A DNA stretch of 15,395 nucleotides from DATIYW01 sp035517415 (GCA_035517415.1 DATIYW010000045.1:1-15395), one strand, 5' to 3'; shown: positions 1-7,778, counted from the first letter of the stretch. Notes: a model not told the origin generated them from the sequence alone. Made by a program: numbers and translations.

Positions 1-5
1 GGCTT

Positions 6-497
6 CTACAGGTCGTAGAGGCCCTCGTCGCGGGTCGGCGCGCCGCCGCCGGCCTCGTCGCCCTCGCCGCCCATCTCCGCCTCGAGCTGCGGGCCGAGCT
101 CGCTCTCGAGCGCCTCCGGGTCCTCGCCGGCCTCCATGCGACGGAACATCTCCTCCATCGTCGGCGTGACCCGCTCGCCCGAGCTCTCGGCAAGGCGGCG
201 CATCAGCCCGGCCATGACGCGCGGGTCCTCGGCGTCCTTCTCGTCGAGGCCCGCGGCGAGGCTCATCATCTCGCGCTCCATCCGGTCCGCCGCCGCGTCG
301 TCCGCGCCCTCGCCGCCCGATTCGCTCTTCGCCGGCGCGCTCTTCGAGCCCTTCGCCACGGCGAACGTGGACGGCACCCGGGTGAGCCCGGTCGCGCCGC
401 AGCGCGGGCAGACCGGCTCCCGGCGCGGCGTCAGCGACAGCGACAGGAAGCTGTAGATCCGGTTGCACCGATTGCAGAGGAACTCGAAGATCGGCAC
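6..497 (-). CDS. FmdB-type zinc-ribbon protein with acidic C-terminal extension
   Basis: The 163-residue protein starts with a short beta segment followed by two CxxC knuckles: C8-N-R-C11 and C30-P-R-C33. This is the arrangement of the FmdB/CxxC_CxxC_SSSS putative regulatory zinc ribbon and should bind one zinc. After a short Ser/Lys/Ala linker comes a Met-, Glu- and Arg-rich, probably helical region (about residues 70-150, with a repeated MRR/FRRMEAGEDPE-like pattern) that ends in a Gly/Glu-rich tail. The family is common but its biochemical role is not established. A role in regulation or protein interaction is inference. I place the start at the GTG at 497 because the zinc-ribbon family begins almost exactly there (VPIFEF), and GAGG lies 5 nt upstream. 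An in-frame GTG at 503 is an alternative. The open frame continues upstream to 740, but only as low-complexity Arg/Pro/Ala sequence opposite thyX. It is divergent from the ThyX gene. Confidence 0.85.
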   Translation of the reverse strand: MPIFEFLCNRCNRIYSFLSLSLTPRREPVCPRCGATGLTRVPSTFAVAKGSKSAPAKSESGGEGADDAAADRMEREMMSLAAGLDEKDAEDPRVMAGLMRRLAESSGERVTPTMEEMFRRMEAGEDPEALESELGPQLEAEMGGEGDEAGGGAPTRDEGLYDL

Positions 498-523
498 TCG
501 CACCTCACATCGCGCTCGCGGCG

Positions 524-529
524 ATTCTA
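524..529 (-). promoter_or_regulatory. -10-like TAGAAT for the zinc-ribbon gene
   Basis: TAGAAT on the minus strand, 26 nt before the GTG start at 497, matches a sigma-70 -10 box in 5 of 6 positions and stands out from the GC-rich surroundings. It would give a leader of about 20 nt that contains the GAGG ribosome site. I found no convincing -35 box. Confidence 0.45.
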
Positions 530-599
530 CGTCACCCGCCGCGCCCGGGATCACCGCGGCCGGGGCGCCGCCGGGCGGGTTCGGGCGTCGGCGGCGGGG

Positions 600-605
600 T
601 AGAAT
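600..605 (+). promoter_or_regulatory. -10-like TAGAAT directly before the ThyX start
   Basis: TAGAAT ends 8 nt before the ATG at 614, so transcription would begin about at the start codon. No Shine-Dalgarno sequence is visible, so a near-leaderless message is inferred. The same hexamer on the opposite strand serves the divergent zinc-ribbon gene. There is no clear -35 box. Confidence 0.4.
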
Positions 606-613
606 GCCGGCCC

Positions 614-2191
614 ATGGGTCCCCCGCCGTCGGTCCGACTGATCGCGGCATTCCCGCGTCCGCTCGACACCGCCGTCGGCGCGGCCCGCACCTGCACCTCC
701 GCGGGCGGCGCGGTGCTCCCCGAGGCGGTGCTCGGCGCACCGGGGCTCGACGAAGGGGCGCGAGGCAAGGCGCGGGCGCGCCGCGACGACCTCGCGCGGT
801 CGCTCTACGCCGCCGGGCACCACACCACGTTCCAACACGCCCACCTGCTGTTCGTGCTCGAGCGGGTGAGCCGCCAGTTCGTCTGGTCGTTCCTCCATGC
901 CCACCCGTTCTCGAACTCCGAGCAGGTGTCGCAGCGCTACGTCCGGGTCGCTCCCGACGCGGTCCACGTCCCGGAGCTGCCGGCGGAGGCCGAGGCGGCG
1001 TTCCGCGACACGGTCGCGTCGCAGCACGCCGCCTATCGCGAGCTGGTCGAGCGGCTCTCGCCGGTGGCCGAGTCCGAGCTGCTGAAGCGCTTCCCGACCT
1101 GGATTCGCCACCCCAAGCGGCTCGCGCGCCAGACCGAGCGCAAGGCGCAGGAGGTCGCCCGAGCCGTCCTCCCGGTGGCGACGCACACCGCGCTCTATCA
1201 CACGATCTCGTGCCTGACGCTGTTCCGCTACCGGCGGCTGTGCAACCAGCTCGACGTGCCGGCCGAGACGGTCGCGGTGGTGGACGCGATGGTCGCGGCG
1301 GCGCTCGCGCACGACCCCGACCTCGCTGCGGTGATGGAGGAGCCGACGCCGCTGGAGCAGACGCCGGAGTTCGGCGTGCTCACCGAGATGCGCCCAGGCG
1401 CAGGCCAGGGCGCGCATTTCCGGCGCGAGTTCGACGCCGCCCTCGGCGGGCTGACCTCGCGGCTGACCGGGACCGGCGGCGACAACGTCGCCAACGTCGC
1501 GACGGCGGTGCGGGCGGTGTTCGGCCTGCCGCGGGCGCGCCTGGGCGACGAAGAGGCGGTCGCGCTGGCGCTCGACCCGGCGCGCAACCGGTTGCTCGGC
1601 GAGGACCTCAACGTCACCACGCTGTCGAAGCTCGGGCGCTGCCTGCACCACGCGCACTACACCTTCGCCAAGAAGCTGTCGCACGCGGCCGACTCGCAGG
1701 ACCAGCGCCACCGCATGACGCCGGCGTCGCGGCCGCTGCTGGCGGCGGTGGTCGACGACGAGCCGGACGTGGTCGTGCCGCGCCTGGTGGACCACGCCGG
1801 CGGGGAGACGCGCGCGATCTTCGACGCGGCGATCGCGCGCGCCTGGGAGGGCGCGGCGGCGGTGCGTCGGCTCGGCGGCTCGCCCGAGGCCGCGGCGTAC
1901 CTCCTGCCGAACGCCCTGGCGGTCCGCTTCCTGGAGTCGTCAGACCTCCTCAACCTGCACCACAAGCACAAGATGCGGCTCTGCTACAACGCCCAGGAGG
2001 AGATCTGGCAGGCGAGCCTCGATGAGGCGCTGCAGATCGCCGCGCGCGAGCCGGCGATCGGGCGTTGGCTGCTGCCGCCCTGCTCGGTGCGGCAGCGCGC
2101 CCGGCACGCGCCGTTCTGCCCCGAGGGCGACCGCTTCTGCGGCATCGCGGTGTGGCGCCTGCAGCCCCGCGACTACCGCCGCATCATCTGA
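614..2191 (+). CDS. Double-length, tandem-domain ThyX-like flavin-dependent thymidylate synthase homologue
   Basis: At 525 residues this is about twice the usual ThyX length (220-250). ThyX makes dTMP from dUMP with FAD and methylene-tetrahydrofolate. Two Thy1-like copies can be read. Copy 1 (about 1-235) has the H-TT-x-x-H lead-in (70-75), VSRQF (85-89) and SQRYV (106-110), but HAH (95-97) stands where the signature RHR should be. A C-terminal half follows with ARAVLP (182-187) and T192. Copy 2 (about 335-480) has HAHYTFAKKLSHA (346-358), an intact RHR (365-367), LLPNALAV (430-437) and KMRLCYNAQEEI (453-464), matching the R-x-x-x-x-AQxEI dUMP-side motif. It lacks the NExSxRY part. The tail has C490, H498, C502 and C509, a possible metal site. 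ATG 614 is the first in-frame ATG and has no Shine-Dalgarno sequence. I am sure of the family and unsure of catalytic activity. Confidence 0.85.
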   Translation: MGPPPSVRLIAAFPRPLDTAVGAARTCTSAGGAVLPEAVLGAPGLDEGARGKARARRDDLARSLYAAGHHTTFQHAHLLFVLERVSRQFVWSFLHAHPFSNSEQVSQRYVRVAPDAVHVPELPAEAEAAFRDTVASQHAAYRELVERLSPVAESELLKRFPTWIRHPKRLARQTERKAQEVARAVLPVATHTALYHTISCLTLFRYRRLCNQLDVPAETVAVVDAMVAAALAHDPDLAAVMEEPTPLEQTPEFGVLTEMRPGAGQGAHFRREFDAALGGLTSRLTGTGGDNVANVATAVRAVFGLPRARLGDEEAVALALDPARNRLLGEDLNVTTLSKLGRCLHHAHYTFAKKLSHAADSQDQRHRMTPASRPLLAAVVDDEPDVVVPRLVDHAGGETRAIFDAAIARAWEGAAAVRRLGGSPEAAAYLLPNALAVRFLESSDLLNLHHKHKMRLCYNAQEEIWQASLDEALQIAAREPAIGRWLLPPCSVRQRARHAPFCPEGDRFCGIAVWRLQPRDYRRII

Positions 2192-2192
2192 C

Positions 2193-2213
2193 CGGCCCAG
2201 GGCGCCTGGGTCG
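2193..2213 (+). terminator. Hairpin directly after the ThyX stop codon
   Basis: CCCAGG (2196-2201), loop GCG and CCTGGG (2205-2210) form a perfect 6-bp stem. It extends to 9 bp with one G-T pair. It lies 1 nt past the stop codon. There is no T-tract, as is common in GC-rich genomes, so termination is only probable. Confidence 0.4.
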
Positions 2214-2267
2214 TCCGGGAGATGGTCCGGGTCCGCGGGCGGCCCGCCCGTCGCGGCCGCCGCGTGC

Positions 2268-2273
2268 TAGCAT
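2268..2273 (+). promoter_or_regulatory. -10-like TAGCAT before the patatin-like gene
   Basis: TAGCAT ends 9 nt before the ATG at 2283, and no Shine-Dalgarno sequence lies between them. The spacing is nearly the same as for the ThyX gene. Together with the hairpin after thyX, it suggests this gene has its own near-leaderless promoter. Confidence 0.35.
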
Positions 2274-2282
2274 CCGCCCGCC

Positions 2283-3209
2283 ATGGCGACGGGCTCCGGA
2301 AGGCCCACCAACCTCCTCGTGCTCGCCGACGGCGTCCAGACCGCCTTCGTCGCCGGCGCCGTCGCCGAGCTGGAACGCTCCGGCCGGAGCTGGAAGCGGG
2401 TGGCGGGAGCGGGGCTCGGCGCGCAGGTGGCGGCGCTCGCCGCGCTCGGCGAGGCACGCGAGGCGGAGCGGCGCTGGCTGCGCGAGGCCGAGCTCGGCTG
2501 CCCGCTACTCGACTCGCAGCTCGCCTCGGCGCAGCGGCGGCTCGGCCCGACCCCGGGCGTGCTCGCGCTCGCCGATCCGTGGACGATGGCGGGATGGCTC
2601 GATTCGGCGTGCCTCGCCGAGCACCTGGCGCCGGAGGCGGCCGGCCTGCCTGAGCGGCTCGCGCGGAGCGGCAACCGCTGCGCCGTCGCGCTACACGATC
2701 TCGCGACCGGGCGTTGCGGGTGGCGAGAGCTGGACGGGCTGACCGCGGCGGGCGCGGGCGCCGCGCTGGCGGCGGCCGCGGCGTTTCCGGCGGGGTGGGG
2801 ACCGAGCGCCGATCGCGAGGCGGCCGGGGGAGCCGCGTGGGGCGGCGTGGGGTTGATCGCGGCGCTGCCCGCGCCGTGGAGCGGCGACGACGGGGATTGG
2901 GACGTCGTCTGCGGCTTCCCGGTTCCGCCCGTGAAGCGACCCGCGATCGGCGGCTCGCTGCTCGAGTCGATCCAGCGCCGCGACGAGTGCCTGGCGGCGT
3001 CCGCCGTGGAGCGCTGGCTCACCGGCGACGATCGGCGTGCCGCCGTCGCCCCGGACGCCGCGAGCTGGGCCGCGTTCGCGGCGCGCGACTCGGCGGACCT
3101 CGGCGTCGAGTACCCGCTGGCGTGGGAGCGCAACGGCGAGCTGGCGCGGCTGCTGGTCGGGTTCGGTGCGTTCGTCGCCCGGCGCCGTCTCGCCGGTTCG
3201 AAGACGTAG
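2283..3209 (+). CDS. Patatin-fold protein lacking the Ser-Asp dyad (probable pseudoenzyme)
   Basis: This 308-residue protein follows the patatin/RssA phospholipase plan by eye. An N-terminal LLVLADG-x6-AGAVAELERSG segment (11-34) fits the oxyanion-loop strand and first helix. VAGAGLGAQVAALAALGE (40-57) lies where patatins have G-x-S-x-G. AGAALAAAAAFPAGWGP (158-174) matches the conserved ASxAxPxxFPP stretch. AAWGGVGLIAALPAP (184-198) matches the DGG(V)xxNxP motif, followed by a DWDVVCGFPVPP strand. The nucleophile Ser is Gly44 and the catalytic Asp is Trp186, so hydrolase activity is unlikely. No signal peptide is evident. It lies 92 nt after the ThyX gene and 39 nt before the protease gene. 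The fold assignment rests on motif order rather than a search. A lipid-binding or regulatory role is inference. Confidence 0.6.
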   Translation: MATGSGRPTNLLVLADGVQTAFVAGAVAELERSGRSWKRVAGAGLGAQVAALAALGEAREAERRWLREAELGCPLLDSQLASAQRRLGPTPGVLALADPWTMAGWLDSACLAEHLAPEAAGLPERLARSGNRCAVALHDLATGRCGWRELDGLTAAGAGAALAAAAAFPAGWGPSADREAAGGAAWGGVGLIAALPAPWSGDDGDWDVVCGFPVPPVKRPAIGGSLLESIQRRDECLAASAVERWLTGDDRRAAVAPDAASWAAFAARDSADLGVEYPLAWERNGELARLLVGFGAFVARRRLAGSKT

Positions 3210-3216
3210 CCGTCGG

Positions 3217-3236
3217 GCGGGGCGGATCCGCCCCGC
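3217..3236. repeat. Perfect 20-bp palindrome upstream of the protease gene
   Basis: GCGGGGCGGATCCGCCCCGC is its own reverse complement. It begins 7 nt after the stop of the patatin-like gene and ends immediately before the GGGAG ribosome site of the protease gene. It could be an operator, or in RNA a hairpin with a GATC loop that ends the upstream message or masks the ribosome site. Confidence 0.55.
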
Positions 3237-3241
3237 GGGAG
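3237..3241 (+). promoter_or_regulatory. Shine-Dalgarno GGGAG deciding the protease start
   Basis: GGGAG sits 7 nt before ATG 3249. An in-frame GTG at 3243 would lie only 1 nt beyond it, so ATG 3249 is preferred. Confidence 0.6.
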
Positions 3242-3248
3242 AGTGGCC

Positions 3249-6200
3249 ATGCGAAGGACCCTGTCGACCATCGCGGCGTTCCTGGTGAGCGGGGCGGTGC
3301 TCGCGGTGACGCCGCCGATGCCGCGCACCCCGGCGCCGTCGCCCGACGGCTCGCGGATCGCGTTCTCGTGGCAGGGCGACATCTGGGTCGCCCCGGCGGC
3401 GGGCGGCGCGGCGCAGCGGATCACCGCCAACCCGGCCTACGACCAGCGGCCGGTCTGGTTCCCGGACGGCAAGCGGCTCGCGTTCACCTCCGACCGGGAG
3501 GGCTCGGACGACGTCTTCGTCGTGGACCTGAGCGGCGGCGCGCCGCAGCGGCTCACCTTCCACGAGGCGCCGGACCTGGTCCAGGGCGTGCTCGGCGGCG
3601 ACGTGGTGTTCACCTCGCGCCGGCACGAGGCGTGGGACCGGATGTCCGCGGTCTACCTCGTCCCGGCGACCGGCGGCACCGAGCGGCTGGCCTGCCGCGT
3701 CCTCGCCCAGGAGGCGGTGCCGTCGCCCGACGGCCGCCACCTCGCGCTGGTGCGGGGCGTGACGCCGGCCGACCGGCGCCACTACCGCGGCGCCGCCAAC
3801 CGCGACCTCTGGCTGCTCGAGCTCGCCACCGGGAAGCTGGAGCGGCTCACCTCGTCGGCGTGGGACGAGGACGGCGTGTCGTGGGCCGGAGCGGGCGCGC
3901 TCGTGTTCCGCTCCGACAACGGCGGCCCGGACCGGAACCTGTTCCGCCTCGACCTCGCCACCAAGAAGGTGACACAACTGACCCACCACGAGGGCGTCGA
4001 CGTCCGCGCGCCGCGCACCTCTGCCGACGGGAGACTCGCGGCGTACGAGCTTTGGGACGCGATCTACGTCGTGCCCACCGACGGCTCGGCCGCGCCGCGC
4101 CGGCTCGCGCTCGATGTCCCCGCCGACCTGGTCGAGCCGCCGGTGGAGCGCGCGGTGCTCAAGGACGACGCGGAGCAGGTGGCGGTCTCGCCCGACGGTG
4201 CGCAGGCCGCGCTGGTGGTGCGGGGCCAGGTCTACGTCGTCGCCCGGCGCGCCAAGGACGTGGCGTCGGTCGCCCCGGCGCCCACCGTCCGCGTCACCGA
4301 CACGCCCGCGCGGCAGCGCGACCTCGCCTGGAGCCCGGACGGCAAGACGCTCGTCTACGCCTCCGACCGCACCGGGGCGATGCACCTGTTCGCCGTCCGC
4401 CCGGCCGACCGCGACGACGGCAAGTTCTACCGCGCGGTCAAGTTCAGCGAGACGCAGCTGACGCGCGGGGACACGGACGAGCACCAGCCGAGGTTCTCGC
4501 CCGACGGCAAGCTGCTCGCGTTCGTGCGCGGCAAGGGCGGGCTGGCGGTGGCGAACGCGGACGGCACGAACCCGCGGACGCTGTTCGAGCACTGGGAGCG
4601 GATCAACTTCGCGTGGTCGCCGGACTCGAAGTGGCTGGCGTTCGCCCGCGAGGACCAGGAGTACAACCGCGAGGTGTTCATCGTGCCCGCCGCCGGCGGC
4701 GAGGCGGTCGACGTCTCGCAGCACCCCGGCGACGACGACCGGCCGGCGTTCTCGCCCGACGGCCGGCGGCTGTACTGGCTCTCCGACCGCCACGAGCGCC
4801 GCGCCGCGCTGTGGGTGGTGTACCTGACGCGCGCCGACCACGAGCGCACGCCCGAGGAGTGGGCGGAGCTGCTCGAGGACGAGGGCGGCCGAAAGCAGGG
4901 CGGCAAGGACGGCGCCGCGGCCAAGGAGGGCGACGCGGCGAGGGCGCAGCCCGCCGAACCCGCGGACCGCGTGGCGGCGGAGCGGCCGAAGGAGAAGCCG
5001 GCGGGCAGGCCGGTGGCGATCGACTTCGACCGCATCCACGAGCGCGCCCGGATGGTGACGGACCTGCCCGGCGAGGTCGGGGAGTTCGCGATCGCGCCCG
5101 ACTCCAGGACCATCGTCTTCGCCGCCGCGCTCGAGGGCGAGCGCGACCTCTACAAGGTGCGCTGGGATGGCAAGGAGCCGACCCGGCTCACGACCGGGGG
5201 AGTGGAACCGACCCAGCTCTCGTTCTCGGCGGACGGCAAGACCGTGCTCTACCGCACCGGCAAGGGCACGGTGGGAAGCGTCGCGCTCGAGGGCAAGCCG
5301 GGCGACCCGACGCCGTTCGCCGCCCGCGTCGACGCGGCCCGCGCCGCGACGCGAGCCGAGGTGTTCGAGGAGGCGTGGCGCGAGCTCGACCGCTGGTTCG
5401 GCGACCCGACGTTCCACGGCTTCGACTGGAAGAAGCTGCACGACCGCTACCGCCCGCTCGCGCTGGCGGCGACGGCGCGGCGCGACTTCGACGACGCCGT
5501 CAACCTCATGCTCGGCGAGCTGAACGCCTCGCACATGGGCTTCCGCCCGCCCGTCGCGCGCGAGCGGCTGCACACCGGCGACCTCGGCGTCGAGGTCGAG
5601 CCCGCGCCCGATGGACGGGGCGTCACGATCACCGAGGTGCTGCCCGACACCCCGGCGGCGCGCGTCGACGCCGGCCTCGCCGCGGGCGACCGGATCGTCG
5701 CGGTGAACGGCAAGGAGGTCGGCGCGCGCGACAACTTCTTCGCGCCGCTGGGCGAGACGCAGGGGCAGCGGGTGCTGCTCCGCGTCGCCGGCGCGAAGGG
5801 CGAGCGCGAGGTCGCGCTCACGGCGGCGACGCTCGACCAGGTCCGGCAGGCGCGCTACCGGCGCTGGGTGGAGCAGCGCCGCGCGATCGCGGACCGGCTC
5901 TCCGGCGGCAGGTTGGGCTACATCCACATCCAGGGGATGGACGAGCCGTCGCTGGAGGAGTTCGAGCGCGACCTGTTCGCCGCCGCGCACGGCAAGCAGG
6001 GGCTGCTGATCGACGTGCGCAACAACGGCGGCGGCTACACCACCGACTACCTGATGGCGATCCTCGAGGTGCGGCGCCACGCCTGGACGCTGCCGCGCGA
6101 CGGCGACCGCAGCATCAGGGCCTACCCCGGCGACCGGCTCCCGCTGCCGGCGTGGACGCGCCCGGCGGCGGCGCTGTGCGACTCGGCGAGCTACTCGAAC

Positions 6201-6509
6201 GCGGAGATCTTCTCCTGGGCGTTCAAGACGCTGAAGCGCGGGCCGCTGGTCGGCACGCCGACGTTCGGGGCGGTGTACTCGACCGGCGCGGCGAGGCTGA
6301 CCGACGGCTCGATCGTGCGGCTGCCGTCGCGCGCCTGGTTCGTCGCCGGCTCGGACGTCGACGAGGAGAACCACGGCTGCGTGCCGGACTTCGTGGTCGA
6401 GGACCCGCCGGAGCAGGACCTCGCCGCCGACTCCGACGCCCAGCTCGCCAAGGCGGTCGAGGTGCTGCTCGCGCAGCTGCCGAAGGACCCCTCGCAGCTG
6501 CCCTGGTGA
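3249..6509 (+). CDS. Secreted tricorn-type S41 family serine protease
   Basis: The 1086-residue protein starts with a Sec-type signal (RR then a hydrophobic stretch to about residue 21, LAV-TPP). About 30-675 hold some eleven TolB/WD40-like propeller repeats with recurring SPDGxxLAFxSDR, as in the two propellers of tricorn. A charged Lys/Glu/Ala/Pro-rich linker (about 540-587) interrupts them. A helical core region (about 690-775) carries Ser761-His762 in NASHMGF. A PDZ domain follows (about 777-850) with ITEVLPDTPAARAGL-like features. The C-terminal S41 domain has IDVRNNGGGYTTD, the nucleophile Ser983 in ASYSNAEIF, and Glu1040 in DEENHGCVPD. These match tricorn Ser745/His746, Ser965 and Glu1023 in order and spacing. 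It should degrade peptides in the periplasm or outside the cell. It ends convergent with the glycosyltransferase gene, 66 nt away. Confidence 0.93.
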   Translation: MRRTLSTIAAFLVSGAVLAVTPPMPRTPAPSPDGSRIAFSWQGDIWVAPAAGGAAQRITANPAYDQRPVWFPDGKRLAFTSDREGSDDVFVVDLSGGAPQRLTFHEAPDLVQGVLGGDVVFTSRRHEAWDRMSAVYLVPATGGTERLACRVLAQEAVPSPDGRHLALVRGVTPADRRHYRGAANRDLWLLELATGKLERLTSSAWDEDGVSWAGAGALVFRSDNGGPDRNLFRLDLATKKVTQLTHHEGVDVRAPRTSADGRLAAYELWDAIYVVPTDGSAAPRRLALDVPADLVEPPVERAVLKDDAEQVAVSPDGAQAALVVRGQVYVVARRAKDVASVAPAPTVRVTDTPARQRDLAWSPDGKTLVYASDRTGAMHLFAVRPADRDDGKFYRAVKFSETQLTRGDTDEHQPRFSPDGKLLAFVRGKGGLAVANADGTNPRTLFEHWERINFAWSPDSKWLAFAREDQEYNREVFIVPAAGGEAVDVSQHPGDDDRPAFSPDGRRLYWLSDRHERRAALWVVYLTRADHERTPEEWAELLEDEGGRKQGGKDGAAAKEGDAARAQPAEPADRVAAERPKEKPAGRPVAIDFDRIHERARMVTDLPGEVGEFAIAPDSRTIVFAAALEGERDLYKVRWDGKEPTRLTTGGVEPTQLSFSADGKTVLYRTGKGTVGSVALEGKPGDPTPFAARVDAARAATRAEVFEEAWRELDRWFGDPTFHGFDWKKLHDRYRPLALAATARRDFDDAVNLMLGELNASHMGFRPPVARERLHTGDLGVEVEPAPDGRGVTITEVLPDTPAARVDAGLAAGDRIVAVNGKEVGARDNFFAPLGETQGQRVLLRVAGAKGEREVALTAATLDQVRQARYRRWVEQRRAIADRLSGGRLGYIHIQGMDEPSLEEFERDLFAAAHGKQGLLIDVRNNGGGYTTDYLMAILEVRRHAWTLPRDGDRSIRAYPGDRLPLPAWTRPAAALCDSASYSNAEIFSWAFKTLKRGPLVGTPTFGAVYSTGAARLTDGSIVRLPSRAWFVAGSDVDEENHGCVPDFVVEDPPEQDLAADSDAQLAKAVEVLLAQLPKDPSQLPW

Positions 6510-6529
6510 GCGGGGGCGAACGGCCGGGA

Positions 6530-6543
6530 GCTCGCCGGCGAGC
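6530..6543. terminator. Palindrome between convergent protease and glycosyltransferase genes
   Basis: GCTCGCCGGCGAGC is a perfect 14-bp palindrome in the 66-nt gap between two convergent genes, 20 nt past the protease stop. A bidirectional terminator is possible, but there is no T-tract on either side and the loop would be minimal. Confidence 0.25.
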
Positions 6544-6575
6544 GCCTCGGACGCCCGCCGCGGTGTCGGAACTCG

Positions 6576-7688
6576 TCAGGTCCGATCGCTTGCGAGGCCC
6601 AGCGCCGCCGCGGCGAGCAGCGGCCTGAGCGCCTCGAGGTAGCGGCTCACGAACGCGCCGACGTCGTAGCGGGCGGCGCGCGCGCGGGCGGCGTGCCCGA
6701 GGCGCACGCGGAGAGCGTGGTCCGCCGCGAGGCGGCGCAGCGCCGCCAGCCACTCGTCGGGCGTGCTCGCGAACGTCCCGGTCTCGCCCTCGACCACCAC
6801 CTCGCGGTTCGCGCCCACCGGCGACGCGACGGTGGGCAGCCCCGCCGCGGCGTACTGGATGCAGCGGAAGCCGGCCTTGCCCCGCGTCCACGCGTCGTCG
6901 GCGAGCGGCGCGAGGCCGACGTCGAAGTCCGCCAGCGCCGCGCCCTCCCCCGCGACCGACCAGGGGACGAAGACGGCGGGCACGCCGGGCAGCTCGGCCG
7001 GGCGGCTCGAGAGCACGCGCAGCTCGAACGCCACGCCGTCCTCGGCGAGCCGGCGCAGCGCCGGCGCGAGGCCCTCGAGGTAGCAGAGGTTGCTGGCGAG
7101 GCCGATCCAGCCGAAGCGGACCGGGCGGCGGTCGGGGAGTGGAGCCACCGGGTGGGCGGCCAGGTCGACCGGGCTCGGCAGCACGACGACGCGCTCGATC
7201 CCCGGCCCGAGCGTGCGGGTCAGCGACTCGGAGCCCGCCACCACGAGGCGGCAGATCGCAGCCATGCGGTCGAAGCGGCGGCGCCGCCACCACGCCTGGG
7301 AGGGCGGATCGCCGGGCCGGCGGGGGCGGGCGAACATGATCGCGTCGTCGACGTCGAGCACCCAGCTCGGGCACCGCCGTCGGACGAACGCCCGCTCTCC
7401 GGCGAGGAGCTTGACCTGCTGGAAGACGAGGAGGTCGCAGCGCCGCCACGCGCGGGCGAGGCGCAGCACCCGCAGCCACTCCTTGCCGCGGCCGAGCGCG
7501 ACCACCCGCCCATCGACGCCGTCGCGCTGGAGCGCGGCTCGCAGCGGCAGCATGCGCAGGCGGAACGAGGGGACGCCGGGATCGTGCGCCACCAGCCCGA
7601 CCACCGGGCGCCGCGCCCGCTCGCCGTCGCGCCGGTCGGCGGCGCGGGCGGGCCGGTTCGGCTCGGTGGCGGGGGAGGGTTCGGCCAT
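6576..7688 (-). CDS. GT-B fold glycosyltransferase (GT4-like)
   Basis: The 370-residue protein has the two-domain GT-B layout. The N-terminal Rossmann domain (about 28-165) includes FRLRMLPL and WVLDVDDAI (109-117). A hinge contains VVVLPSPVDL (167-176) and the second domain opens with RFGWIGLASNLCYLEGL (191-207). The donor-binding part of domain 2 reads DVGLAPLADDAW (256-267), K271-A-GFRCIQYAAAGLPTVASPVG (273-292) and NRE (294-296), equivalent to the GT4 K/E-rich nucleotide-sugar loop. It probably adds a sugar to a cell-surface glycan on the cytoplasmic side of the membrane. Donor and acceptor cannot be told. The start ATG 7688 has GAGG 6 nt upstream. The frame is open to 7883, but the extension would run through cysS. 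No other glycan genes adjoin it, though the FAD oxidoreductase at 11654 is of a type often found with such genes. Confidence 0.85.
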   Translation of the reverse strand: MAEPSPATEPNRPARAADRRDGERARRPVVGLVAHDPGVPSFRLRMLPLRAALQRDGVDGRVVALGRGKEWLRVLRLARAWRRCDLLVFQQVKLLAGERAFVRRRCPSWVLDVDDAIMFARPRRPGDPPSQAWWRRRRFDRMAAICRLVVAGSESLTRTLGPGIERVVVLPSPVDLAAHPVAPLPDRRPVRFGWIGLASNLCYLEGLAPALRRLAEDGVAFELRVLSSRPAELPGVPAVFVPWSVAGEGAALADFDVGLAPLADDAWTRGKAGFRCIQYAAAGLPTVASPVGANREVVVEGETGTFASTPDEWLAALRRLAADHALRVRLGHAARARAARYDVGAFVSRYLEALRPLLAAAALGLASDRT

Positions 7689-7707
7689 GGGTCGCCTCGG
7701 TGCGCGG

Positions 7708-7713
7708 ATTATG
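7708..7713 (-). promoter_or_regulatory. -10-like CATAAT for the glycosyltransferase gene
   Basis: CATAAT on the minus strand ends 19 nt before ATG 7688, leaving a leader of about 12 nt that includes GAGG. It is one of the few AT-rich patches in the 112-nt divergent gap with cysS. No clear -35 box is visible. Confidence 0.4.
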
Positions 7714-7778
7714 CCGGAGCGCCGCGCCGCGGTCCAACCGCCGGGAGACACTTGGCAGCGATCCGCCGCCGCAGCGGA

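Noticed and set aside
498..740. N-terminal extension of the zinc-ribbon protein to an ATG at 740
   Set aside because: The added residues are Arg/Pro/Ala low-complexity sequence overlapping the divergent ThyX gene, and the family starts at VPIFEF.
2691..6374. A 1227-codon open frame antisense to the tricorn-type protease gene
   Set aside because: It is Arg/Val/Ala/His-rich low-complexity sequence with no recognisable domain. The plus-strand frame has a signal peptide, propeller repeats and catalytic residues. Long antisense frames arise automatically opposite genes with G/C at third positions.
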